Of a stretch of DNA of 45,187 bases, positions 15,087-23,498 are shown in pieces (within the stretch, counting starts at the first letter, position 1; every line of letters begins with the position of its first letter). A model generated the notes under the pieces. That model did not search any database, was not told the DNA's origin, and saw nothing but the letters and a program-made list of their open reading frames with translations. The translations under genes were made by a program, and so were the position numbers. Source of the DNA: Bacilli bacterium (GTDB lineage: Bacteria > Bacillota_I > Bacilli_A > ML615J-28 > CAG-698). The DNA lies in assembly GCA_023228385.1 (NCBI GenBank), contig JALOBF010000002.1:1-45187 (forward strand). The letters are read 5' to 3'.

Positions 15087-17521
15087 AGTGTTTCCGAAAA
15101 CAATTCTATCTTAAAAATATTGCATCAAGCAGCATTATCAGGAAAATTGAATTTGATGTAAACCGCTCCTTCAATAATGGTATTATTAAAATAAATTCGA
15201 TTACACATGTGTTGTCAGTTGAATTTAAAAATTGCGATAAAATCGATGAAGATATATCACTTATTCTTGATACCATTAAAAATGTCGATCAAAATATTGA
15301 AATCGAAGAAAAAGAGATAAACCCAACTTATCGTAAAATATTATGGCTGGAAAATCTTGATTGTGCTAATTGTGCCGCCAAAATAGAACGAATTGCTAAA
15401 AGAACGTTTAATCATGAATTAATCATTGTCGATTTTGCATCAACCCGCTTTATTATTGAGTCTAGCGATAAAAACCTAATTGATAATTTACAAGAGAAGG
15501 TACAAAACATTGCCGAAAGTGTTGATGCGGATATTAAAGTTCAGGCGGTTATTAAGCAAAAGCCTTTTTATGAAAGCAGCATTAAAATAGACAAAGGGAG
15601 AAGAACATATTTCATTATCGGCTTTTCTATTTTTTTGTTAGGGTTTATTTTAAAGACTATTTTAAGACGGTTTGACATCAAAGAGTTTTTGATTTATACA
15701 ATTATTTATGTTACCTATGTTACCGGCTATATTTTATTGGCAGGCGATATTCTTTATGGTGCTTTTAAAAATATTAAATCCGGACGCATCTTTGATGAGA
15801 AATTTTTAATGTCAATGGCAACGATAATCGCTTTTGCCGTTGGCTATTATGATGAAGCCGTATTTATTATGATATTTTATCGTATCGGTGAATTGTGTCA
15901 GCAGTATGCAGTTAACTATTCCCGCCGCTCCATTGCCAAACTAATCGATATTCAGCCGCAAAAAGCTTCATTATTCGTAAATGATGAATTAGTTGAAGTC
16001 GACCCAATGGAAATCGTTGTCGGAGATGTTATTTTTGTGCGCCCCGGTGAACGCATCCCTCTGGACGGTATGGTAATTGAAGGAGAAGGGGCGATTGATG
16101 CTTCAGCATTAACCGGGGAAAGTATTCACCGGGATGTCAGTGAAGGAGATGAAGTTTTATCAGGAACTATTAATATTGACGGCAATTTAAATATTAAAGT
16201 GACTAAAATATATGAAGATTCAATGGCTTCAAAAATCTTGAATCTTGTTGAAAACGCGAGTAGTCTAAAATCAAAGTCAGAAAACTTTATTTCTAAATTT
16301 GCTAAATATTATACGCCGACTATTGTTATTTTGGCGTTAATCATTGCCGCGGTTCTGCCGTTTATTAATCCGACGCTTGTTATAGGTTGGAAAGACGGTT
16401 TTAAACACTCGATTAAAATTGCATTGATTTTTCTTGTTGTATCTTGCCCATGCGCCCTGGTAATTTCGATACCATTGGGTTTTTTCGGTGGCATTGGCGG
16501 TGCCAGTCGTCAAGGTATACTGGTAAAGGGAAGCAATTATCTTGAAACTTTGAATTTTGTCGAGTATTTCGCTTTCGATAAAACCGGCACCTTAACAAAG
16601 GGAAAATTTGTTCTAGATAGGATTATCAGTTATAATGATTTCCGTGAAGAAAAACTATTGGAATTAGCGGCGCATGCCGAATTCAATTCTAAACATTTAA
16701 TCGCTAAAGCAATAATTGATGCTTACGGCGCTGATAATATATCGGTACAAAGAATTCGCTTTAAAAAGTTTGCGGTTGGGACCGGCGTAAACAATAAGGT
16801 TGACAAATATGATATTCATATTGGTCGGGTCGAATATCTTACGGATAACGGAATTCTGGTTAAAGAAATTGATGAGCCGGGCAATAAAGTTTATATGGCC
16901 ATTAATAATAATGTTGAAGGCTGTTTTATTATTAAGGATGAAATTAAAGAAAATGCTGCGACCGCTATCGCTGAGTTACGGGATATGGGTATAAAGAAAA
17001 CATTTATGCTGACCGGCGATAATGAGCTGATAGCTGAAGAAGTTAGTGCTCAGCTGGGTATCGATGAATTTTATGCTAATATGTCACCGATTGACAAGGT
17101 TGAAAAAGTGTTGGAATTAAAACAGGGATTAAGTAAAACTAATGAAAAAATTGCTTATGTTGGTGATGGAATAAATGATGCCCCCGTATTAAGTAGTGCC
17201 GATGTCGGTATTGCTATGGGTGGATTAGGCAGTGATGCGGCGATTGAAGTAGCAGATATCGTATTGATGACCGATGATTTAAGCAAACTTGCAACTGCTA
17301 AGAAAATAGCTAAAAAAACAAGAAAAATCGTAATACAAAATATTTGTCTAGCATTAATTGTTAAAATATCTGTATTGTTACTTGCTTTACTGGAACCTTT
17401 TATTAATAATTCGTTTTTTGCTTTTATTCTTGATTATTTGATATATGAAGCGTTATTTGCCGATGTCGGTGTGTCACTCATTGCCATTCTTAATTCATTA
17501 AGAGCAATGCGATTAAACTAA
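15083..17521 (+). CDS. Heavy-metal P1B-type ATPase, Zn/Cd exporter type
   Basis: The 812-residue membrane pump has the P-type ATPase core: the CPC metal site (455-457), phosphorylation site D499 in DKTGTLT, the actuator TGES, and GDGIND in the P domain. A heavy-metal-associated domain near residues 88-150 carries LENLDCANCAAKIE (CxxC). The last membrane segments contain a Lys (ALIVKISVLL) and DVG (FADVGVSLIAILNSLR), typical of the P1B-2 Zn/Cd/Pb class. Residues 1-75 look like a second such domain whose Cys pair is lost (LKNIASSSIIRKIE). The start is ATG 15083, coupled to the leader ORF. It lies between khpA and rimM, an unusual place. Confidence 0.92.
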   Translation: MKCFRKQFYLKNIASSSIIRKIEFDVNRSFNNGIIKINSITHVLSVEFKNCDKIDEDISLILDTIKNVDQNIEIEEKEINPTYRKILWLENLDCANCAAKIERIAKRTFNHELIIVDFASTRFIIESSDKNLIDNLQEKVQNIAESVDADIKVQAVIKQKPFYESSIKIDKGRRTYFIIGFSIFLLGFILKTILRRFDIKEFLIYTIIYVTYVTGYILLAGDILYGAFKNIKSGRIFDEKFLMSMATIIAFAVGYYDEAVFIMIFYRIGELCQQYAVNYSRRSIAKLIDIQPQKASLFVNDELVEVDPMEIVVGDVIFVRPGERIPLDGMVIEGEGAIDASALTGESIHRDVSEGDEVLSGTINIDGNLNIKVTKIYEDSMASKILNLVENASSLKSKSENFISKFAKYYTPTIVILALIIAAVLPFINPTLVIGWKDGFKHSIKIALIFLVVSCPCALVISIPLGFFGGIGGASRQGILVKGSNYLETLNFVEYFAFDKTGTLTKGKFVLDRIISYNDFREEKLLELAAHAEFNSKHLIAKAIIDAYGADNISVQRIRFKKFAVGTGVNNKVDKYDIHIGRVEYLTDNGILVKEIDEPGNKVYMAINNNVEGCFIIKDEIKENAATAIAELRDMGIKKTFMLTGDNELIAEEVSAQLGIDEFYANMSPIDKVEKVLELKQGLSKTNEKIAYVGDGINDAPVLSSADVGIAMGGLGSDAAIEVADIVLMTDDLSKLATAKKIAKKTRKIVIQNICLALIVKISVLLLALLEPFINNSFFAFILDYLIYEALFADVGVSLIAILNSLRAMRLN

Positions 17522-17545
17522 TAATATTATTATAAGAGGTACAAG

Positions 17546-18052
17546 ATGGATTACATTCATATTGGTACAATTAAGGGTACCCATGGTATAAAAGGGGAAG
17601 TAAAAGTAAAATCAGATTCCGGTTTTAAAGCAGAAAGATTTAAAATAAACAGCACACTTTATCTTAAATATCAACAGGATATGATTAAAATTATAATAAA
17701 TTCATACCGTACTCATAATAATTATGATTTAATTACTTTTAATAATATCGCTAGTATTAACGATGTCCTTGATTATATAAACTGTGATATCTATATTCAT
17801 AAAAATCAATTGCCTATGCTTGAAGATGACGAATATTATTATTATCAATTAATCGGGTTAAAAGCGGTTGATGGCGAGGGAGACCTTATTGGCAAGATTG
17901 CCGATGTCCAGGAATATCCGCAAGGAGCGATGTTGGTTATCGAGCAGAGAAACGGCAAACTATCGTTAGTTCCGTTTGTCGGAACCTTTGTTCATAACAT
18001 TGATTTGGAAAATGGCCGAGTTGTAATTACGCCGATCGAGGGATTATTATGA
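17546..18052 (+). CDS. rimM: 16S rRNA processing protein RimM
   Basis: RimM helps assemble the 30S head and binds S19. The 168-residue product has the N-terminal RimM barrel (IGTIKGTHGIKGEVKVKSD) and a C-terminal PRC-barrel (YYYYQLIGLKAVDGEGDLIG; PFVGTFVHNIDLENGRV), the normal two-domain plan. AAGAGGT precedes the ATG. Its end overlaps the trmD start (ATGA), so the two are translationally coupled, as in most Bacilli. Confidence 0.96.
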   Translation: MDYIHIGTIKGTHGIKGEVKVKSDSGFKAERFKINSTLYLKYQQDMIKIIINSYRTHNNYDLITFNNIASINDVLDYINCDIYIHKNQLPMLEDDEYYYYQLIGLKAVDGEGDLIGKIADVQEYPQGAMLVIEQRNGKLSLVPFVGTFVHNIDLENGRVVITPIEGLL

Positions 18053-18777
18053 GAATAGATATTCTCACTTTATTTCCCGAGATGTTCTCAGGGCTAAACG
18101 CTTCAATTATAAAAAGAGCAGTTGAAAAACAATTTGCCGCCATTAAAATTCATGATTTTCGCCTGTTTTCCAACGATAAGAATAAAAGAGTCGATGATTA
18201 TTCCTATGGCGGCGGTGCGGGAATGATTATTTCAGTGCAACCAATTATTGATTGCCTCCGCTCCATAAAAAACTTTCAACAAGCAAGAAAGATTTTGACT
18301 ACTCCGGTTGGAAAGGTTTATAATCAAAATAAGGCACAAACTCTCTCAAAAGAAAAGCATTTGATTATTGTATGCGGTCATTATGAAGGAATAGATGCTC
18401 GAATATACCAATATATTGATGAGACAATATCAATTGGCGATTATATATTGACCGGCGGTGAAATTGCTGCCTCAGTAATAGTTGATAGTGTTGTTCGTCT
18501 TATTCCTGGTGTTTTGGGCAATGAGGATTCTAACCTAATTGAAAGTTTTGACGATATGTTATTGGAATTTCCTCAATATACCCGACCGCAAAAATTTGAA
18601 GGTTTGGAAGTTCCTGAAATTTTGATATCGGGCGATCATGAAAAAGTGCGTCAATATCGGCGTTTTAAATCATTGGAACGCACTTATCATAATCGTTATG
18701 ATTTGCTTCTGAAAGCAAACCTTACCCCTGAAGATTATCGCTTTTTGGAAAAAATTAAGCGTGGTGAGGATTTTTGA
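18049..18777 (+). CDS. trmD: tRNA (guanine-N1)-methyltransferase TrmD
   Basis: TrmD methylates G37 of tRNAs, which prevents +1 frameshifting. The 242-residue SPOUT-fold enzyme begins MRIDILTLFPEMF and has DDYSYGGGAGM, the knot segment ISIGDYILTGGE for S-adenosylmethionine binding, and the C-terminal helix following PQYTRP. It is coupled to rimM and overlaps the next start codon by 4 bases. Confidence 0.97.
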   Translation: MRIDILTLFPEMFSGLNASIIKRAVEKQFAAIKIHDFRLFSNDKNKRVDDYSYGGGAGMIISVQPIIDCLRSIKNFQQARKILTTPVGKVYNQNKAQTLSKEKHLIIVCGHYEGIDARIYQYIDETISIGDYILTGGEIAASVIVDSVVRLIPGVLGNEDSNLIESFDDMLLEFPQYTRPQKFEGLEVPEILISGDHEKVRQYRRFKSLERTYHNRYDLLLKANLTPEDYRFLEKIKRGEDF

Positions 18778-19229
18778 AAAACAAATTAATTATTATGTTA
18801 TTTGTCGTATTATTTTTATTGTCAGCATGCAAAAGTCAGGGTAAAATTTATAAGGATGAAGATATAGATGACTTTGATAGAATTTTAAATTACATCGGTA
18901 ATGGTAATACAAAAGCATATGATCTGCGAAGTTACAATGATTGTGTTGCCGGCAGGATACCTGGTTTTTTCTGTATGCGGACAATTCGATCCGGTAAGGT
19001 AAGATCATTGGAAGAGATTGCTTCTGACTTAATGATTTTATTAGGTGACAAATATAATTTCCGTATTATTTTAATTGATTATAACGGTGAAGATGCTCGT
19101 CATTTTACCGAGTTAATGAATAATTCTGGTTATTACAATATTCATTATTTCGCCGGTGGATATAATCGTTATGTTGAGTTAAAAGGTAACGATTTTGTGC
19201 CTGAGATCGGCGAATGCAACGGTTGTTAA
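18774..19229 (+). CDS. Rhodanese-like lipoprotein lacking the catalytic cysteine
   Basis: The 151-residue product has a lipoprotein signal ending in LLSAC (lipid-bearing C19), so it should be anchored on the outer face of the membrane. The remainder follows the rhodanese fold: AYDLRSYNDCVAGRIPG (usual DVR...GHIPGA) and AGGYNRYVE (usual GGxxxW). At the active-site position the usual YCxxGxRS reads IDYNGEDAR, so D102 replaces the catalytic Cys. Other cysteines are C57, C67 and a terminal C148-N-G-C151. It begins with TTG overlapping the trmD stop. Sulfurtransferase activity is unlikely unless another Cys substitutes. Confidence 0.75.
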   Translation: MKNKLIIMLFVVLFLLSACKSQGKIYKDEDIDDFDRILNYIGNGNTKAYDLRSYNDCVAGRIPGFFCMRTIRSGKVRSLEEIASDLMILLGDKYNFRIILIDYNGEDARHFTELMNNSGYYNIHYFAGGYNRYVELKGNDFVPEIGECNGC

Positions 19230-19237
19230 AATAATAC

Positions 19238-19266
19238 TTGCTAAACAGCGTTATATGTTGTATAAT
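19238..19266 (+). promoter_or_regulatory. Sigma-A promoter of rplS
   Basis: TTGCTA (19238-19243) and TATAAT (19261-19266) are 17 bases apart; the transcript would begin near 19273 with the leader below. Confidence 0.7.
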
Positions 19267-19272
19267 ATCCAA

Positions 19273-19326
19273 GGTAATAATGTCAATAAAGGTATTCCGC
19301 TGCAAATAATGTATGAATACCGGTTA
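19273..19326 (+). ncRNA. Candidate ribosomal protein L19 leader
   Basis: The leader contains GGTATTC (19291-19297) and GAATACC (19315-19321), a 7-bp stem capped by CGCTGC-rich sequence, directly before the rplS ribosome binding site. This arrangement and the ATTCCGCTGC stretch resemble the L19 leader known upstream of rplS in Bacilli, recalled rather than searched. It would allow autogenous control by L19. Confidence 0.65.
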
Positions 19327-19343
19327 TAAGGAGCGTGATAATA

Positions 19344-19691
19344 ATGAGTCAACAATTAATTTCTGACATTACCAATGAATATCTTCAAACATCTATACCT
19401 GAATTCAGACCCGGTGATACCGTTAAGGTTCATGTTAAAATTGTCGAAGGAAACCGTGAACGAATCCAGATCTTTGAAGGGTTGGTTATTAAAAGACGCG
19501 GCAGCGGGATTAGTGAAACCTTTACGGTTCGTAAAAGTTCCTATGGTGTCGGTGTCGAAAGGACTTTTCCTGTCCATTCCCCGAAAATTGCTACGATAGC
19601 AGTTGTTCGTAAAGGAAAGGTTCGCCGGGCTAAGCTTAATTATATTCGTAAATTATCAGCTAAAGCCGCCAGAATTAAAGAAAGAAGATAG
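19344..19691 (+). CDS. rplS: 50S ribosomal protein L19
   Basis: The 115-residue product is ribosomal protein L19, located at the 30S-50S interface. Family blocks include FRPGDTVKVHVKIVEGNRER, QIFEGLVIKRRGSG, FTVRKSSYGVGVERTFP and RRAKLNYIR. The ATG at 19344 sits 10 bases after AAGGAG; an upstream in-frame GTG (19335) is too close to that site. It has its own promoter and leader, although trmD and the lipoprotein gene lie just upstream. A terminator follows at once. Confidence 0.96.
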   Translation: MSQQLISDITNEYLQTSIPEFRPGDTVKVHVKIVEGNRERIQIFEGLVIKRRGSGISETFTVRKSSYGVGVERTFPVHSPKIATIAVVRKGKVRRAKLNYIRKLSAKAARIKERR

Positions 19692-19693
19692 TA

Positions 19694-19718
19694 AAAAAAC
19701 AGCATATGCTGTTTTTTA
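19694..19718 (+). terminator. Terminator of rplS
   Basis: AAAAACAGCAT and ATGCTGTTTTT form a perfect palindromic stem ending in a T-run three bases after the rplS stop codon. Confidence 0.88.
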
Positions 19719-19725
19719 ATAATTA

Positions 19726-19753
19726 TTGATAAATTTTAAATTTATGATATGAT
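19726..19753 (+). promoter_or_regulatory. Sigma-A-like promoter of the M29 aminopeptidase gene
   Basis: TTGATA (19726-19731) and TATGAT (19748-19753) are 16 bases apart, 27 bases before the start codon. Confidence 0.5.
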
Positions 19754-19780
19754 AGATGTATTAATATTATGGAGGGTACC

Positions 19781-21004
19781 ATGAATTTAAACAAATTAAA
19801 CAAATATGCTCAACTGATTACAGAAGTGGGCGCTAATGTGCAAAAAGGGCAAACAGTAGTCATTAATTCTCCGGTGGAGTGTAAGGAATTTGCCCGGTTG
19901 TTAGTAGAAAAGGCATATCGCCGGGGTGCGGCTGAGGTTATTATGCGATGGAACGATGAGATTGTTATGAAACAATTTTATACTTATGCTAAAAAGGATG
20001 TATTACAAGAAGTGCCTGATTATTTTGTTGCTCAACATCAATATTTTATTGATAAAACGGTAGCAACAATTTCAATTTCAGCACCGACTCCGGAATTATT
20101 AAAGGATATTGAACCAAATAAAATTCAGGTTCATACTAAGGCAATCAATCAACGACTTGATTTTTATCGAAAATTTTTGATGGGTAACGGCGCACAATGG
20201 TGTATTGCATCGTATCCAACCGAAGAATGGGCAACCAAAGTATTTCCCGGTAATAATAGTTTTGATAAATTATTAGATGCAATCCTTATTGCTTCCCGTG
20301 TAACCGAAGAAAATGATCCGGTTTTGGAATGGCAAGAACATATTAAAAATTTGGCTAAGCGTAACAAGATATTGAATGATTATAACTTTGCATATTTAAA
20401 GTTTAAAAATGCATTGGGCACCGATATAAAAATCGGATTAGTTGATGGCCATATTTGGGCCGGTGGTGGCGAAACCGCTAAAAACGGAGTTGTTTTTGCC
20501 CCTAATATTCCTACTGAGGAAGCATTTACAATGCCCCATAAAGCTAAAGTGAACGGAAAGGTTGTGGCTACCAAACCGTTAAATTATAATGGTAAGTTAA
20601 TTGAAGATTTTTATTTAATATTCAAAGACGGAAAGGTTGTGGAATACGGTGCCCGCCAAGAAAAGGAAACACTAAAAAATTTACTAGAAGTTGATGCGGG
20701 CAGTTCTTCTATCGGTGAATTAGCTTTAATCCCTCATGACTCTCCAATATCTAATACCGGAATTCTCTTTTATAATACTCTCTTTGATGAAAATGCCTCT
20801 TGTCATTTAGCGCTTGGCAGCGCCTATTCGATGAACATTAAAGATAGCGAAAAAATGACGGAAAAAGAGATGATTGCGCAAGGATTCAACAAATCAATGA
20901 TCCATGTTGATTTCATGTTTGGTAGTGAAGATATGGGAATTGTCGGTATTACACCCGAAGGGAAAGAAGTTACAGTCTTTAAAAACGGTAATTTTGTATT
21001 TTAA
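19781..21004 (+). CDS. M29-family metallo-aminopeptidase (AmpS/PepS type)
   Basis: The 407-residue product is a cytoplasmic aminopeptidase of family M29, which uses two metal ions to release N-terminal residues. Visible family blocks are KYAQLITEVGANVQKGQTVV at the N-terminus, WAGGGETAKNGVVFAPNIPT with metal-binding acids, AGSSSIGELALIPHDSPI, and the His/Asp segment MIHVDFMFGSEDMGIVG near the end. The ATG at 19781 follows GGAGGG; a codon four positions earlier is the ATG within that site. It stands alone between two terminators and may process peptides imported by the nearby Opp system. Confidence 0.92.
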   Translation: MNLNKLNKYAQLITEVGANVQKGQTVVINSPVECKEFARLLVEKAYRRGAAEVIMRWNDEIVMKQFYTYAKKDVLQEVPDYFVAQHQYFIDKTVATISISAPTPELLKDIEPNKIQVHTKAINQRLDFYRKFLMGNGAQWCIASYPTEEWATKVFPGNNSFDKLLDAILIASRVTEENDPVLEWQEHIKNLAKRNKILNDYNFAYLKFKNALGTDIKIGLVDGHIWAGGGETAKNGVVFAPNIPTEEAFTMPHKAKVNGKVVATKPLNYNGKLIEDFYLIFKDGKVVEYGARQEKETLKNLLEVDAGSSSIGELALIPHDSPISNTGILFYNTLFDENASCHLALGSAYSMNIKDSEKMTEKEMIAQGFNKSMIHVDFMFGSEDMGIVGITPEGKEVTVFKNGNFVF

Positions 21005-21011
21005 CATTTAT

Positions 21012-21043
21012 GGGCTGGTTTATTAAAAATCAGTCCTTTTTTT
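21012..21043 (+). terminator. Terminator of the M29 aminopeptidase gene
   Basis: GGGCTGGTTT (21012-21021) pairs with AAATCAGTCC (21027-21036) with two G-T wobbles, followed by seven T residues. Confidence 0.85.
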
Positions 21044-21089
21044 GTTGCCCAATATCTTGATTTTTCATAGTATAATACGAGGTGAAAAA

Positions 21090-22355
21090 ATGGAAAAATT
21101 CCATTTAATTGGTATTAAAGGAACCGGAATGTCGGCTCTGGCTGGAATATTAAAAGATTTGGGATGTGATGTAACCGGGAGCGATGTTAAAGAAGAGTTC
21201 TTTACTTCCAAAAAATTAAAAATAAAAAATATAAAGGTTTTACCGTTTTCTGCGGCAAATATTCTGGAAGGGAAGGTATATATTGCCAGCAGTTGTTATA
21301 AAGAGGATAATGTCGAGATAGCAGCGGTAAAGGCTCAAAAATTACCGTTTTATTATTATCATGAGTTTATAGAAATATATTTTAAAGCACCTAAAATCGG
21401 CATCTCCGGAACACATGGAAAAACGACAACCACAAGTTTGGTTGCAAAATTTTTCGAAGATAAAAAAATATCATTCTTAATTGGTGACGGAACCGGTAAA
21501 GGAGAAATTAATTCGGAATTTTTTATATTCGAAGCGTGTGAATACAAAAATCATTTATTAAATTATACATTTGATTATTTAATAATTAACAATATTGATC
21601 TTGATCATCCTGATTTTTTTAAATCAATTGATGATGTGTTGGCGACTTTTCAAAAAGCCGGAAAAAGCGCAAAATATCTTGTAATTAATAATGATGATGA
21701 GTATTGCCGTAAGATAGAGCATCCGGTAAAAATTACCTTTGGGATGAATAATGCTGATATTTGCGGAAAAATTTTGGAGAAACATAAAAATGGTTTTATT
21801 CTAGAAGTCAATGTCAAAGGTAAGGTTTACGATTATTTTTTACCGTTTCCGGGATTGCATATGATATATAACTTTTTGGCGGCTTTAACCGTAAGTTATT
21901 TAAACAATATTGATTTAAATATAATACAAGAAAAGTTACTGAATTATCAGCGGCCATCGCGAAGGATGGAAGAATATTTTTATTATGATAATGTAATTAT
22001 TGACGACTATGCACATCATCCTTTGGAAATAAAAATGTGTCTTGATGCTATAAGACAAAGTTATCCGGACAAGAATATCGTTGTTATATTTCAACCGCAT
22101 ACATATAGCCGAACTTTACGATTAAAAAAATCATTCAAAGAAGTTTTTACCGGTGTAAAGCTTTATCTTGCAAAAACATTTACCTCAAAAAGAGAAAACG
22201 ATGATAAAAAACTTGATTATGATGTAATAAAGATCTTTAACAATGCCACGCCCTTTCATGAAAAACATTTAAAAGAAATTAAAAGACTACATAATTCAGT
22301 AATTCTATTTTTAGGTGCAGGCAATATTGACAAATATATTAAGCAATTATTATGA
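21090..22355 (+). CDS. murC: UDP-N-acetylmuramate--L-alanine ligase
   Basis: MurC adds L-Ala to UDP-MurNAc, the first step of the peptidoglycan stem peptide. The 421-residue product has the N-terminal Rossmann domain (GIKGTGMSALAGIL), the ATP-binding GTHGKTTTTS and the C-terminal DDYAHHP motif that separates MurC from the other ligases. It is somewhat shorter than the usual 440-460. The ATG at 21090 follows GAGGTG; a longer frame from 21042 would run through the upstream terminator. It shows that the organism makes a wall. It is followed by ccpA, as in Bacilli. Confidence 0.93.
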   Translation: MEKFHLIGIKGTGMSALAGILKDLGCDVTGSDVKEEFFTSKKLKIKNIKVLPFSAANILEGKVYIASSCYKEDNVEIAAVKAQKLPFYYYHEFIEIYFKAPKIGISGTHGKTTTTSLVAKFFEDKKISFLIGDGTGKGEINSEFFIFEACEYKNHLLNYTFDYLIINNIDLDHPDFFKSIDDVLATFQKAGKSAKYLVINNDDEYCRKIEHPVKITFGMNNADICGKILEKHKNGFILEVNVKGKVYDYFLPFPGLHMIYNFLAALTVSYLNNIDLNIIQEKLLNYQRPSRRMEEYFYYDNVIIDDYAHHPLEIKMCLDAIRQSYPDKNIVVIFQPHTYSRTLRLKKSFKEVFTGVKLYLAKTFTSKRENDDKKLDYDVIKIFNNATPFHEKHLKEIKRLHNSVILFLGAGNIDKYIKQLL

Positions 22356-22380
22356 AAATACTTGCTTTTATTTTCATAAT
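22349..22380 (+). repeat. Perfect 12-bp inverted repeat at the murC end and ccpA promoter
   Basis: ATTATGAAAATA (22349-22360) and TATTTTCATAAT (22369-22380) are exact reverse complements around CTTGCTTT. The left arm contains the murC stop; the loop contains the -35 of the ccpA promoter. No T-run follows, so it is not a standard terminator. It may be an operator dyad. Confidence 0.6.
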
Positions 22381-22390
22381 ATGATAATAT
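22363..22390 (+). promoter_or_regulatory. Sigma-A-like promoter of ccpA
   Basis: TTGCTT (22363-22368) and TAATAT (22385-22390) are 16 bases apart. The spacer is the right arm of the 12-bp inverted repeat. Confidence 0.45.
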
Positions 22391-22418
22391 AAATAAAAGG
22401 TAAAGAGAGGTGAAGATG

Positions 22419-23420
22419 ATGAATCAAGTGAAAATTTACGACATAGCAGGTGCTGCCGGAGTAAGTTTAGCTACAGTTTCCCGTGTGTTAAATCACCCCG
22501 AGAAGGTTAAAGAGTCGACGCGGACTAGGGTATTAAAAATTATCAAAGAAAAAGGATATAAGCCTAATGCCAACGCCCGTGGACTGGCCAGTCGCCGATC
22601 AACAACAGTTGCGATTGTGATGCCGAGAATAACCAGAGCTTCGGTTGCGGAAATGATTCAAGGCATAGATGATAGCGCTAAGAAATTTGGTTATACCCTT
22701 CGCTTGTTCATCGGCGCCGATACTGAATTGCAACGAGATTTATGGGGGGATGTCATTGCCTCAAGCGTAGACGGCATACTGTTTATGAATGATGAAATGA
22801 CACCTGAAACTTTTAAACTGCTTCAAAAGACTCCTGTTCCTGTGGTTTTTGTTAACGCTATATCGCAAACGGCGCAGTATACAAGCGTCTTAATTGATGA
22901 TGAAAAATGTGCTTATGATGTTACAAAAGAAATGATTAATCGTGGGAATAAAGACATTTTGTTTATTTCTACTGAGCACAAATATACTGTTAACGATATG
23001 AAACAAAAAGGATATGAAAAAGCGATGCGTGAACATAGCCTTCCGCTAAATATTATTTATTCAAGCGGTGATGTTGGCGTAAATGAAAAAGATTTTACTG
23101 AAGTAATTGACAAGAAAGTTCCGGAAGTCGCTTTAGCTGTCCGCGATTCAATGGCAATTTCTTTTATGAATGTTGTTATCAAGAAAGGTTACAAAGTACC
23201 TGAGGATTTACAGGTTATTGGTTTTCAAAACACAAGATATGCAGTATTGTCTAATCCGAAATTGACCTGTGTTGAGACACCGATTTATGATATTGGGAAT
23301 CAAGCAATGGCTTATTTAACTGAATTGATGAAACGTAACGGGGAACACCAAAAAGCCCAAAAAGAGCATGCCAATATTTATGTGCCATACAGAATGATTT
23401 GGCGCGAATCAACTAGATAA
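22419..23420 (+). CDS. ccpA: Catabolite control protein A (LacI/GalR family)
   Basis: CcpA is the master regulator of carbon catabolite control; it binds cre sites together with Ser46-phosphorylated HPr. The 333-residue length matches Bacillus CcpA (334). The DNA-binding head reads VKIYDIAGAAGVSLATVSRV, then NARGLASRRSTTVAIVMP, very like the Bacillus protein. The effector domain has IDDEKCAYDV and the LTCVETPIYDIG block typical of CcpA. I chose ATG 22419 behind AGAGGTG; ATG 22416 and GTG 22410 are alternatives. Its place between murC and tyrS repeats the Bacillus order, which supports CcpA over other LacI proteins. Confidence 0.88.
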   Translation: MNQVKIYDIAGAAGVSLATVSRVLNHPEKVKESTRTRVLKIIKEKGYKPNANARGLASRRSTTVAIVMPRITRASVAEMIQGIDDSAKKFGYTLRLFIGADTELQRDLWGDVIASSVDGILFMNDEMTPETFKLLQKTPVPVVFVNAISQTAQYTSVLIDDEKCAYDVTKEMINRGNKDILFISTEHKYTVNDMKQKGYEKAMREHSLPLNIIYSSGDVGVNEKDFTEVIDKKVPEVALAVRDSMAISFMNVVIKKGYKVPEDLQVIGFQNTRYAVLSNPKLTCVETPIYDIGNQAMAYLTELMKRNGEHQKAQKEHANIYVPYRMIWRESTR

Positions 23421-23498
23421 GTTAATTTAAATAAAAAAAGCAACAAAACATGTCCTTAGGGCATTCTTTAGTGCATTTTTAATATTAGGAGGATTATT
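23421..23498 (+). other. ccpA-tyrS intergenic region without a T-box
   Basis: The 78 bases hold a short stem (ATGTCC, TTA, GGGCAT) and an AGGAGG ribosome binding site. The T-box core sequence (GGTGGTACCGCG) is absent, unlike many Bacilli tyrS leaders. Confidence 0.5.

Noticed and set aside
18793..19305. Reverse-strand frames opposite the rhodanese-like gene and rplS leader
   Set aside because: No ribosome binding site and no recognisable product; the forward genes and leader explain the region.
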